Assembly (NCBI RefSeq): GCF_001402875.1
Contig: NZ_CP012946.1
Coordinates: forward strand, 2,644,001 to 2,708,000
From: Blastochloris viridis
GTDB lineage: Bacteria > Pseudomonadota > Alphaproteobacteria > Rhizobiales > Xanthobacteraceae
Reading direction: 5' to 3'
Length of the DNA: 64,000 bases
This document shows positions 17,534-26,385 of the stretch, in pieces. Under the pieces are notes generated by a model. The model did not search any database. It worked only from the letters and a program-made list of their open reading frames with translations, and was not told where the DNA came from. The translations under genes were made by a program, and so were the position numbers. The first letter of the stretch is position 1. Every line of letters starts with the position of its first letter.

Positions 17534-17651
17534 ACGGTTCTCCGGCCGATCAGGCCGGAGAACCGTATTCCGGTCGCCGAAAATCCCCTTCTTTGCAAAG
17601 GGATTTTCGCGAACCTGTTTCCGGGATCCCGAAGGGATCTCCCGGAAACAG
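17534..17651. repeat. Cluster of three adjacent hairpins
   Basis: 17534-17566 is a nearly perfect palindrome ACGGTTCTCCGGCC / GGCCGGAGAACCGT. 17574-17612 is a family A hairpin (TCGCCGAAAATCCC / GGGATTTTCGCGA), and 17615-17651 pairs CTGTTTCCGGG with CCCGGAAACAG. The three units are nearly contiguous and all in one gene-free region. Confidence 0.8.
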
Positions 17652-18408
17652 CATCATGGGTTCGATCGCGCGGCTTGGCCGCTTGTCCGGGGCGACGGCG
17701 CGAGGTCTCCGCCGCGGCCGGGCGGCATCGGACAACAGACGCCAAGGCGCCGTGGCGCGCAGTGCGCACGGTTTCTGTTTAGCCCGCGGGCGGCGAGCTC
17801 GCCGCTTCGGTTGAACGGATTTATACACGAAAACCTAGAACTAGACATGGCAAATCGCCGACTCGTCCGCAGGACGCTCGGATGCAACGTGCTATATATA
17901 GAGATTTTATTTCACCGCATACGACGCCTAAGAGGCGATTAACAAGCAACTCTGGCGACATACCAAAACACGAACGATGAAATTATCGCAATAATTCTAA
18001 CATTATTCTATCGTTTTATCTTCTTCGTTCGGGATCGCGCCTCGGGAAAACAACAAAATCGATGGCCGCGCAATCCTGACATTTTGATTCAATTCTCGTT
18101 CGATTGACTCTTTGCGTGGCCCAGCGGCCGAATTTTCAACTGCATGCCGACAGGTTTCCGTTACGCGATGGAAGAAAATTCACGGTCTTTTGTTGCGGTA
18201 ACGGTGCATCTTTGCAATTTCAAACGATATTAATAGACGGCGCCCCAAGCTGTAGCGTCCCCGCATTCGAACGCCGGGCCTATTTGAACGGGTCGAGAAC
18301 GGGCATTCGGATGCGTCAGATGGTGCTTCGGCAGCAAACCTCCCAGCCGCCTGCGGTTGATGTCTATCAGGCGTCCCGCGTCGTCCCCGCCCAGCCGGCG
18401 AGGTTGCG

Positions 18409-21087
18409 ATGGCTGTGTCCGTGCTGAGCCGGCTGACCCGACTGTCGACCCGTGGCATCACCGCCGGTGTCGCCGCACTGCTGCTCGCGGCGGTCGTCGC
18501 GGTCGGGATCGCCACCTGGCAGTTCCGTTCCGACGTCATCGACGACAGCGTCGCCCACGTTCGCAACCTCTCGACCGTGCTCGGCGGCGAGGTCGAGCGG
18601 TCGATCCAATCGGTCGACATCACCCTGGTCGACCTGCTCGAGCACATCGCGCTGGCGTCGGCCGCGACCGAGGGCGAGCTGTCGAAGTTCGTGGCCAGCC
18701 CCCACTTCCGGCGCCTGATGGACCAGCGGCTGGCGCGGTTGCCGCAGGTGCACGGCGCCCTGGTCTATGGCGCCAGTGGCAATCCGCTCGCCATGAGCTA
18801 TCGCGACGGCAACGCCGCCGACATCGCCGACCGCGACTATTTCCGCGAACTGAAGGACGGCAACAGCCCCGGGCTGGTGATCTCGCTGCCGCTGGTCAAC
18901 CGGGTCACCGGCGCGACCAACCTGGTGTTCGCGCGCCGCATCATCGGCCGCAACGGCGAGTTCATCGGCGCGCTGCTGATCCCGATGAACATCAGCTATT
19001 TCGAGAGCATCTACGCGCCGATCCAATCGATCGGCCGGGTGCGGATGGCGCTGCTGCGCCGCGACGGCACCGTGATCCTGCGGTTCCCGGACCTTGCCAC
19101 CGCCATCGGCACGACCGTTCCGAAGAGCTCACCCTGGTACGAGACCATGGCGAAGGGCGGCGGCGAATACCGCTCGCCGGGCTATTTCGACGGCCAGCCG
19201 GGCTGGTTCGCGGCGCGACCGCTGCGCGACTATCCGCTGGTGCTCAATGTCGGCATCTCGGAAGAGGAGATGCTGGCGCGCTGGAACAGCCGAGCCGCCT
19301 CGATCGCGGTCGGCACCGTGACCATCCTGGTGTTCGCCTGCGTCCTCCACCTCATCGTGCTGGGCCAGATTCGCCGGCTGCACCGCTCCGAGACCAGCCT
19401 GCTCGAACAGAGCAACGCGCTCGCCGCCGCGAACATGCGGTTCGACGCGGCGATGAACAACGTCTCGCAGGGCCTTTGCCTGCTCGATGCGAACCTGCGA
19501 GTGGTGGTGTCCAACATGCGGTTCGCCGAGATCTACGGTCTTATGCCGGAGGAGGTCGTCCCCGGCACCTCGCTCGAGGAGCTTCTCCACATCCGCCTGG
19601 AGAAAGGCACCTATTCGGGCGAGGCGCCCCAGCACTACGTCGCCGACATCGCCAACAAGCAGTCCGAGGTGCAGTTGCTGCCGGACGGCCGCGCCATCCA
19701 AATCCGGCGCAACCGCATGGCCGACGGCGGCTGGATGACCGCCCACGACGACATCACCGACCGCCACCGCAGCGAGATGCGGATCGCCTACATGGCGCGC
19801 CACGACCTATCGACCGGCTTGTTCAACCGTGCCGCCTTCTCGGAGAAAATCGCCGAAGCCGGGGCGCGGCTGCGGCGGTTCGGCGAGCAGTTCACCGTGC
19901 TGATGCTCGATCTCGACCGCTTCAAGCTGGTCAACGACCGGCTCGGCCATCCCGCCGGCGATATGCTGCTGAAGCAGACCGCCGAGCGGCTGCGGGCGGC
20001 GGTGCGCGAAACCGACATCCTCGCCCGGCTCGGCGGCGACGAGTTCGCCATCATCCTGACCGGCGGCACCGACCAGCGCCAGACCGCGACCGCATTCTGC
20101 GAGCGGATCGTCGCCTGCATCGCCGCGCCGTTCAATCTCGGCGGGCAGACGGTGACGGTGGGCGCCAGCATCGGGCTCGCGCTGGCGCCCGAGCACGGCA
20201 CCGACCCGGACAAGCTGATCCGCAACGCCGACCTCGCGCTCTACCGCGCCAAGAGCGAAGGCCGGCGCGGCTACAGCATCTTCGACGTTGAGCTGATGAA
20301 CGTGGCGAGTGCCCGCCAGCAGTTCGAAGGCGAGCTGCGCGAAGCCCTCGTCAAGGGCGAGTTCGAGCTCCACTACCAGCCGATCGTCAATATCCGCCGG
20401 CGGCGAATCAGCGGTGCCGAAGCGCTGGTGCGCTGGCGCCATCCCCACCGCGGGCTGCTGATGCCGGGCGATTTCATCCCGGTCGCCGAAGAGGCCGGCC
20501 TGATCGAGCCGATCGGCAGCTGGGTGCTGCGGCAGGCCTGCCGCGACGCCGCGGCGTGGCCGGAGGACACCACCTTGTCGGTCAACCTGTCGCCGTCGCA
20601 GTTCCACCAGCCCGATCTGGCCGAGGCGATCGCGCAGACGCTGGCCGAGACCGGCTTTCCGCCGGAGCGGCTGGAGATCGAGATCACCGAGAACGTGTTC
20701 CTGGCTGGCCAGGACAACGTCAATGAGGTCAGCCGGATCAAGGCGCTCGGCGTGTCGATCGCGCTCGACGATTTCGGCACCGGCTATTCCTCGCTGAGCT
20801 ACCTGACCACCTTCCCGTTCGACACGGTGAAGATCGATCGCTCCTTCACCCTCAACATGGCCAAGCGCCCGGACTCCGCCGCGGTGGTGTCGTCGATGAT
20901 CACGCTGACGCGCTGCCTCGGCGTGGCCACTGCCGCAGAGGGCGTCGAGACCCGCCAGCAGTTCGAGCTGCTGTGCGAGGCGGGGATCGATTTCTGCCAG
21001 GGCTTCCTGTTCGGGCGGCCCGAACCGGCCGCCGCGCTCGATTTGACGCGCGCAGTCGAGCCGGGCTTCCAAGGCGTGGCCGCCTGA
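18409..21087 (+). CDS. Membrane-bound GGDEF-EAL cyclic-di-GMP enzyme with periplasmic sensor and PAS domains
   Basis: An 892-residue protein. A transmembrane helix at about 18-38 precedes a periplasmic Cache-like domain (about 40-295; DRDYFRELKDG and GISEEEM are typical of dCache), and a second transmembrane helix lies at about 303-325. A PAS-like domain (345-455) and a GGDEF domain (about 470-630) follow, with an intact active site RLGGDEFAI. The EAL domain (640-885) has GAEALVRW, EITENVF, ALDDFGTGYSS and AAEGVET, which keep the catalytic acids. Both synthesis and hydrolysis of c-di-GMP are therefore possible. The start has GAGG five bases upstream. It stands alone, convergent with the M20 peptidase gene. 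Confidence 0.93.
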   Translation: MAVSVLSRLTRLSTRGITAGVAALLLAAVVAVGIATWQFRSDVIDDSVAHVRNLSTVLGGEVERSIQSVDITLVDLLEHIALASAATEGELSKFVASPHFRRLMDQRLARLPQVHGALVYGASGNPLAMSYRDGNAADIADRDYFRELKDGNSPGLVISLPLVNRVTGATNLVFARRIIGRNGEFIGALLIPMNISYFESIYAPIQSIGRVRMALLRRDGTVILRFPDLATAIGTTVPKSSPWYETMAKGGGEYRSPGYFDGQPGWFAARPLRDYPLVLNVGISEEEMLARWNSRAASIAVGTVTILVFACVLHLIVLGQIRRLHRSETSLLEQSNALAAANMRFDAAMNNVSQGLCLLDANLRVVVSNMRFAEIYGLMPEEVVPGTSLEELLHIRLEKGTYSGEAPQHYVADIANKQSEVQLLPDGRAIQIRRNRMADGGWMTAHDDITDRHRSEMRIAYMARHDLSTGLFNRAAFSEKIAEAGARLRRFGEQFTVLMLDLDRFKLVNDRLGHPAGDMLLKQTAERLRAAVRETDILARLGGDEFAIILTGGTDQRQTATAFCERIVACIAAPFNLGGQTVTVGASIGLALAPEHGTDPDKLIRNADLALYRAKSEGRRGYSIFDVELMNVASARQQFEGELREALVKGEFELHYQPIVNIRRRRISGAEALVRWRHPHRGLLMPGDFIPVAEEAGLIEPIGSWVLRQACRDAAAWPEDTTLSVNLSPSQFHQPDLAEAIAQTLAETGFPPERLEIEITENVFLAGQDNVNEVSRIKALGVSIALDDFGTGYSSLSYLTTFPFDTVKIDRSFTLNMAKRPDSAAVVSSMITLTRCLGVATAAEGVETRQQFELLCEAGIDFCQGFLFGRPEPAAALDLTRAVEPGFQGVAA

Positions 21088-21134
21088 TCGGACATCCGGC
21101 CCGATCGACCGGACAGCGCCTGAAACCAGCCGCG

Positions 21135-22517
21135 CTACTGCGACAGCGCGTGCAGCACGCGCACCCAGGACCGGATGCCCTTGTGGAACGAGGCCAGGTT
21201 GTACTTCTCGTTCGGCGAATGGACGCGGTCGTCGTCGAGCCCGAAGCCGATCAGCAGCGAGTCGAGGCCGAGCAGGCGCTTGAAATCGCCGATGATCGGG
21301 ATCGAGCCGCCGGAGCCGACCCGCACCGCGGGATTGCCCCACTCGTCCTCCAGCGCGCGGCAGGCACTGGTCAGCAGCGGGTGGTCGTAGGGCAGGCTCA
21401 CCGCCGGCGAGCCCTTGTGAGAGATGAAGTCGACCGCACAGTCCGCCGGCACCCGCGCCCGCACGAAGGCCTGGAACGCCTCGCGCACCTTGTCCGGATC
21501 CTGGTCGCCGACCAGCCGGAACGACACCTTGGCCGAGGCTTCGGCGGGAATGATGGTCTTGGTGCCGGGGCCGGTATAGCCGCCCCAGATGCCGTTGACG
21601 TCGCAGGTCGGCCGGGTCGAGATCTGCTCGATCAGCAGCCGGTCGCGCTCGCCGGCGGACTCCTTCAGGCCAGCCGTGCTAAGGAAGCTCTCCGCGCTCG
21701 GGCTGATCTTGGCGTACTCCGCCTTGACGTCGGCTGGCAGTTCCTCGACGCCATCATAGAAGCCGGGAATGGTGATGCGGCCGTTGTCGTCATGGATGGC
21801 GGCGATGATGCTCGACAACACATGGACCGGGTTCTGCGCGGCGCCGCCGAACAGGCCGGAATGCAGGTCGTGGCTGGCGGCGCGGACCCGCACCTCCTCA
21901 TAGACCAGGCCGCGCAGCGACATGGTGATGGCCGGCGTGGTGCGATTCCACATGCCGGTGTCGCAGACCAGCGCGACGTCGGCGGCCAACTCGTCGCGGA
22001 AGGCGCCGACGAAGGCGGGGAGATGCTTGGAGCCCATCTCCTCCTCGCCCTCGATCAGCACGCTGACGCCGAGCGGCAGCGTGCCGGTGGCGATCTTGTA
22101 GGCCCGGCACGCCTCGATGAAGGTCATGAGCTGGCCTTTGTCGTCGCAGGCGCCGCGGGCGACAATGTGCTGGATGCCGTCGCGGCCGGTGGTGATGCGC
22201 GGCTCGAACGGCGCGGTCTCCCACAAGTCCAGCGGATCGACCGGCTGCACGTCGTAATGGCCGTAGAACAGCACGTGGCGGCGATTGCCGTCGAGATGCT
22301 TGGCGAGCACCACCGGGTGGCCGCCGGTCTCGCGCACGCCGACTTCGAAGCCGAGGTCGGCAAGATCGGCCGCAACCCAATCCGCCGCGCGCCGACAATC
22401 GGTGGCATGGGCGGGGTCGGTCGAGATCGAGGCGATGCGCAGCAGCCCGAACAGACGCTCCAGGCTGCGGTCGAGCTCGCAATCGACCGCTTCGAGAATG
22501 CGCTTCAGGTCCGCCAT
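21135..22517 (-). CDS. M20/M25/M40-family metallopeptidase (dipeptidase)
   Basis: A 460-residue cytosolic di-zinc peptidase. Metal-binding motifs in order: FYGHYDVQPVDP (His, Asp), ARGACDDKGQ (bridging Asp), EGEEEMGS (Glu-Glu, catalytic base and ligand), VCDTGMW (Asp) and VHSPNEKY (C-terminal His). An inserted dimerisation domain (about 195-330) includes HSGLFGGAAQNP. The YxVQP and Arg/Gly features match the CNDP-like dipeptidase branch rather than ArgE/DapE. Substrate is likely small peptides, not certain. It converges on the GGDEF-EAL gene. Confidence 0.9.
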   Translation of the reverse strand: MADLKRILEAVDCELDRSLERLFGLLRIASISTDPAHATDCRRAADWVAADLADLGFEVGVRETGGHPVVLAKHLDGNRRHVLFYGHYDVQPVDPLDLWETAPFEPRITTGRDGIQHIVARGACDDKGQLMTFIEACRAYKIATGTLPLGVSVLIEGEEEMGSKHLPAFVGAFRDELAADVALVCDTGMWNRTTPAITMSLRGLVYEEVRVRAASHDLHSGLFGGAAQNPVHVLSSIIAAIHDDNGRITIPGFYDGVEELPADVKAEYAKISPSAESFLSTAGLKESAGERDRLLIEQISTRPTCDVNGIWGGYTGPGTKTIIPAEASAKVSFRLVGDQDPDKVREAFQAFVRARVPADCAVDFISHKGSPAVSLPYDHPLLTSACRALEDEWGNPAVRVGSGGSIPIIGDFKRLLGLDSLLIGFGLDDDRVHSPNEKYNLASFHKGIRSWVRVLHALSQ

Positions 22518-23506
22518 GACAAAGCTCCGGTCGCAACAGTACAGACTTTATAATGGATCTCGCGGACAGCGTGGCCGCCCGGCGGTTGAATCTTGCTGAA
22601 ATACCTAATCGGCAAAGCGACAGCCCGAAATCGGCCGGCAGATACCGCCCTGGTCCGACTGAAACCGCATAAGGCTCCCGGCTCGATCGGCCGCAACCCG
22701 CATGACCAAGCACGCGGCGGCCGTTCTGAATACAACCATCGGCATTCGTCAAGCCCCTGGGAAATTTTCCGCAAAAGCTGGAACCGGCGCGCCAGGCCCG
22801 CCGGTGCAGGACGCGGCCAACGGCGGCACCGCGATCCGAACCTCGCGCTTCGAACGGGGCGACACGTCACGCTTCGAACGGGCGCCTTGGAATCAGTCCG
22901 GGTCGGGTATCTCGCCCCGCGGCATTCGACGCGACAGCACGAAGCTCCGGCCTGATCGGCCGGCTAAACAGAAACTGTACGCACTGCGCGCCACGGCGCC
23001 GTGCCGTCCGACGTCCAAGGCCGGCCGGCCGGCCGCGGCATCGCTCGTGCTGCCGTTGCCGGAAACGTCGCGGACATGGGTTCCGGGTCGCAGCTTCGCT
23101 TCGCCCGGAACGACCGGCGGTTTCATGTTCGGCGGGCAAGAATCCCGGCGGGCAAGAATCTCGGCGGCAAAATTATACCAACGGCAGCGAAAGCCGGCCG
23201 TTGGTTCCAAGGGCAGTTTCTCGTGACGTCATACGGCTTCCCGTTGATCAGCTCGGAATGGCCGTTGACCGAGGGGCGCGTCTTTTCCCTCTCCCCTTGC
23301 GGGAGAGGGTGGCGAGGATGAGCGCAGCGAAATCCGAGCCGGGCGAGGGGTATTTCAGCCTCTTCGGCGCAGGCACCCCTCACCCGCAAGGGGAGAGGGA
23401 AGAAAGAGCCGAGCTGATCAACCGGAAACCGTATCATTGAGATGAAAGCCGAATATTCGAGCTTCAACGGCCCGCTGCATCAGCCTCCTGGGCCTTGGGT
23501 CCTACG
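22518..23506. other. 1-kb gene-free region with mosaic repeats
   Basis: No gene is supported. 22962-23126 is an inverted, joined copy of the block found in two pieces at 17398-17490 and 17746-17784. 23177-23207 pairs ACCAACGGC with GCCGTTGGT. 23231-23434 is a palindromic element, and 23462-23492 carries an inverted fragment of repeat family B (CTTCAACGGCCCGCTGCATCAG). Predicted peptides across these repeats have no credible ribosome sites. Confidence 0.6.
23231..23434. mobile_element. 204-bp palindromic element with 26-bp terminal inverted repeats (MITE-like)
   Basis: Ends are ATACGGCTTCCCGTTGATCA at 23231 and its complement TGATCAACCGGAAACCGTAT ending at 23434, with two mismatches in 26. 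Inside, CCCTCTCCCCTTGCGGGAGAGGG at 23287-23309 pairs with CCCTCACCCGCAAGGGGAGAGGG at 23377-23399 (each shown as a segment of the arm). There is no coding capacity. The 'CCCTCTCCCC...GGGGAGAGGG' core is a widespread Rhizobiales intergenic sequence. Confidence 0.65.
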
Positions 23507-23980
23507 TCATTCCTTGGCTTCGGCCGCCATGTCCAGCGTTACCGGGCCGCCGGCATAGCCGGCCGGCACGCGCGCCCGCTCGTGGCGGCGGGCGCGCTGC
23601 ATCAGCGACCCGATGCGGCGATACAGCGTACGCGCCATCAGCGGCAGCGCCACCACCGCGTCGTAGCCGGCGGCGTTGGCAGCCCGAATGTCGGCCCGAA
23701 CCGGTGTCGCCAGCAGCAAAATGCTCGGAACGCAGAAATCCGGGCCTGGCGCCGGCGGAAACTGGCGCGGTTGATCCGCCGAACGGACGGCATCGGCCCG
23801 TTCGGCGGTGACAACGGCCACATCGACCCGCCCGGCGGTGAACACCGCCTCGGCGTCCTCGACACGGCCTGCTTCAGTCACACGTTGAATGCCAAGAGCC
23901 CGCAAAGCTTCAGCGGTCTCGTGCCGGGTCTGGGGATCGTGATCGACCACGAGCACATGGGCAGAGAGAATTAATTTCAT
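23507..23980 (-). CDS. Degenerate response-regulator receiver-like protein
   Basis: A 157-residue protein with one receiver-like fold: HVLVVDHDPQTRHETAEALRALG supplies the acidic pocket (Asp pair), GRVDVAVVTAE the usual phosphorylation-site region, and LLLATPV the Thr strand. Where the invariant Lys-Pro is expected the sequence is VVALPLMARTL, so the conserved Lys appears replaced by Leu. There is no output domain; about 35 extra C-terminal residues are basic then Gly/Pro-rich. It may act as a stand-alone receiver that signals without normal phosphorylation. The start at 23980 is chosen because residues before it do not fit the fold. No partner kinase lies nearby. Confidence 0.65.
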   Translation of the reverse strand: MKLILSAHVLVVDHDPQTRHETAEALRALGIQRVTEAGRVEDAEAVFTAGRVDVAVVTAERADAVRSADQPRQFPPAPGPDFCVPSILLLATPVRADIRAANAAGYDAVVALPLMARTLYRRIGSLMQRARRHERARVPAGYAGGPVTLDMAAEAKE

Positions 23981-24488
23981 CCCAGTACGTCCGACGCAAT
24001 TGGTTTTCGGAATCCCTGTTGCGAAAGCTTCGCGCCGGAAACCGCTCTGCACTCATAACCAGAAGAAGCAGTTAGCGCAACGGTTACGCTTGCGCATACG
24101 GCGTGCAGAATCCGCGGTTCTGCGCAAAGGTTCGGCGCCGCGCTCGCCCGGCCACAGGCGGCAGCCAGCGGGTTGAGATCGCCGCCTTCGTTCATGTGTC
24201 GGGCCGGTGCGCCGGCACCCGCGGGCTGCTCTCGACAAAAGCCGTCTGCGCGGCTCCGCCGACGCCGGTCCGTTCGGCGGCAGCCAAGGCAGATTCGCCC
24301 CCAGCGGGAAATTCGGAGACCGGACCGGGGACGACGGCTCGAGATTTCCGCCCGGAACGACGGGCTCGCCGACGACGGGGCGGCCGGCCACGTCATCCTC
24401 GGGGTTACGTCATCCTCGAGGTCACGCCGCGGTCGTGAGTGGCCGCAGCACCAGGGCAGAAGCCACGCGCGAGCGCCGCTGGCGGCCC
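23981..24488. other. 500-bp spacer, no gene seen
   Basis: Between the receiver-like gene and the HerA-like gene. Open frames here are G+C-driven and lack ribosome sites or family resemblance. A short tandem-like repetition CGTCATCCTCG(G/A)GGT occurs at 24391-24424. Otherwise nothing is seen. Confidence 0.4.
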
Positions 24489-26078
24489 TCAGCGCCGCAT
24501 GCTGCCGAGCACGCCGCGCAGGATGGCCCTGCCGAGCTGGCTGCCGACCTGGCTCGCCACCGACCGGGCTACCTGTTTCACCACCACCTCGGTGACGCTG
24601 GCCCGCCCCGACGAACGGCCGCGCGGCGCCGGCGCGCCACCGCCGCTGCTGCCGCCGCCGAAAATACCGTCGAGAATGCCGCCGAGCCCGCCGGACCTCG
24701 TGCTCTCGCTCGGCGCCGGCTGGCCCCACGGGCCGCGCGGCTCCGGCGCGCGCTGGTCGGTGCGCGCGCTCGCGCGCTGCTTCAGCACCTCGTAGGCGGA
24801 CTCCGCGTCGATCGGCGCGTCGTATTTGCCGCGCAGCGCGCTCCTGGCCACAATTGCCGCGCGTTCCTCCGGCGATACCGGGCCGATGCGCGCCGCCGGC
24901 GGCCGGATCAGCGTACGCTGCACCACGCTCGGCACGCCATTGCCCTCCAGCGCCGACACCAGCGCCTCGCCCTTGCCCATCTCGGTGATCACCTGCGCGG
25001 TGTCGAGCTTGGGATTGGGCCGGAAGGTCTCGGCCGCAGTGCGCACCGCCTTCTGCTCGCGCGGCGTGAACGCGCGTAACGCATGCTGGATACGGTTACC
25101 GAGCTGGGCGAGCACCGTTTCCGGCACGTCGAGCGGGTTCTGGGTGACGAAATAGACCCCGACGCCCTTGGAGCGGATCAGCCGCACCACCTGCTCGATC
25201 TTGTCGAGCAGCGCCTTGGGGGCGTCGTCGAACAGCAGGTGCGCCTCGTCGAAGAAAAACACCAGCTTGGGCCGGTCGGGATCGCCGACCTCGGGCAGCT
25301 CCTCGAACAGCTCCGACAGCAGCCACAGCAGCAAGGTGGCGTAGAGCCGCGGCGAGTTCATCAGCCGGTCGGCGGCGAGCAGGTTGATGACGCCGCGGCC
25401 GTCGCGATCCTGGCGGATCAGGTCCTTGATGGCGAGCGCCGGCTCGCCGAAAAACCTCGCGCCGCCCTGGTTCTCCAGCACCAGCAGCTGGCGCTGGATG
25501 GCGCCGATGGTCTGCTTGGTGACGTTGCCGTACTCGGTGGTCAGCTCGCCCGCGCGCTCGGCGATATGGGAGAGCAGCGCGCGCAGGTCCTTGAGGTCGA
25601 GCAGCAGCAGGCCGTCGTCGTCCGCCACCTTGAAGGCGATGTTGAGCACGCCCTCCTGGGTGTCGTTGAGGTCCATCAGCCGCGACAGCAGCAGCGGGCC
25701 GAGTTCGGAGATGGTGGCGCGGATGGGGTGGCCCTGCTCGCCGAACACGTCCCAGAACGCCACCGGGAAGGCGTCGGGCTGGTAGCCGCCGTCGAGGCCG
25801 ACGGCCCGGGCGCGCTCGACCAGAAAATCCTTCGGCTCGCCCGGCGCGGCGATACCGGAGAGGTCGCCCTTGACGTCGGCGGCGAACACCGCGGTGCCGG
25901 CGCGGGAGAAGCCCTCCGCCAGCACCTGCAGCGACACGGTCTTGCCGGTGCCGGTGGCGCCGGCAACCAGGCCGTGGCGGTTGCCGAACTTCAGCGCCAG
26001 ATACTGGTCGGCCGGTTTGTCGTTCCGGGCGGGCACGCTCCGGCCGATGAAGATGTTATCCTCGGTATCATTCGCCAT
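24489..26078 (-). CDS. HerA-like ATPase (DUF853/YjgR family)
   Basis: A 529-residue FtsK/HerA-superfamily NTPase. Walker A is GATGTGKT near residue 40 and Walker B is VFFFDEAHLLF near 285. VTQNPLDVPETVLAQLGNRIQHALRAFTP is a hallmark of the YjgR/DUF853 family. A C-terminal region from about 440 is Gly/Ser/Pro-rich, then a small basic amphipathic end. The ATG at 26078 has GGAG six bases upstream; the frame begins five codons earlier with TTG. Proposed roles of the family are DNA translocation or repair, but the physiological role is not defined. Monocistronic. Confidence 0.85.
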   Translation of the reverse strand: MANDTEDNIFIGRSVPARNDKPADQYLALKFGNRHGLVAGATGTGKTVSLQVLAEGFSRAGTAVFAADVKGDLSGIAAPGEPKDFLVERARAVGLDGGYQPDAFPVAFWDVFGEQGHPIRATISELGPLLLSRLMDLNDTQEGVLNIAFKVADDDGLLLLDLKDLRALLSHIAERAGELTTEYGNVTKQTIGAIQRQLLVLENQGGARFFGEPALAIKDLIRQDRDGRGVINLLAADRLMNSPRLYATLLLWLLSELFEELPEVGDPDRPKLVFFFDEAHLLFDDAPKALLDKIEQVVRLIRSKGVGVYFVTQNPLDVPETVLAQLGNRIQHALRAFTPREQKAVRTAAETFRPNPKLDTAQVITEMGKGEALVSALEGNGVPSVVQRTLIRPPAARIGPVSPEERAAIVARSALRGKYDAPIDAESAYEVLKQRASARTDQRAPEPRGPWGQPAPSESTRSGGLGGILDGIFGGGSSGGGAPAPRGRSSGRASVTEVVVKQVARSVASQVGSQLGRAILRGVLGSMRR

Positions 26079-26385
26079 CAGGCTCTCCGCCAAACAGACC
26101 GTCGGCAGATGATATATTCATCGGCCCGGCCGATCGCCACAGCTGCCGTCGTCCCGGCCAGACCGGCGGGGAGTCGCCGCGCCGGACCGCCGAGGCTAGA
26201 GCATTTTCCGCACAAGCGGGTTCCGGTTGTGCGAAAGAAAATGCGAAATTACAAAGACCTAGAGCATCTGACCTGATGCAGTCAGGCCGGATGATGCGCT
26301 AGGATCGGCCCCTGCGCGGCAACCCCGGCCGCTCGCCCGCCGCGTCGACTCGCCGGCCGATCCGGTTCGAACCGCAGGACCCCGC
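26079..26385. other. Spacer between divergent herA-like and SGNH genes, with Rhizobiales repeat
   Basis: About 300 bp with the promoter regions of both divergent genes. 26197-26288 carries a common Rhizobiales intergenic repeat, listed separately. No gene is seen. Confidence 0.5.
26197..26288 (+). repeat. Rhizobiales 'AGAGCATTTTCCGC' intergenic repeat
   Basis: TAGAGCATTTTCCGCACAAG, then CGGGTTCCGGTTGTGCG and AGAGCATCTGACCTGATGCA. A second copy lies in the other orientation at 63725-63785. Similar sequences are common between genes of Bradyrhizobium and Methylobacterium relatives (recollection). Confidence 0.75.

Larger units (their letters stand above)
17151..18408. other. 1.26-kb gene-free region with mosaic repeats and an A+T-rich end
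   Basis: No gene is supported here. 17155-17240 resembles common Rhizobiales intergenic sequence. 17255-17364 is repeat family B, copy 2, 17398-17490 and 17746-17784 match an inverted block at 22962-23126, and 17534-17651 holds three adjacent hairpins. From about 17830 to 18260 the DNA is much richer in A+T and has no frame of note; this may contain the promoter of the GGDEF-EAL gene or a decayed gene. Confidence 0.6.

Noticed and set aside
17398..17942. Several short frames in the 17-18 kb spacer
   Set aside because: They overlap dispersed repeats and lack ribosome sites; similar peptides arise at the other repeat copy (22.9-23.1 kb).
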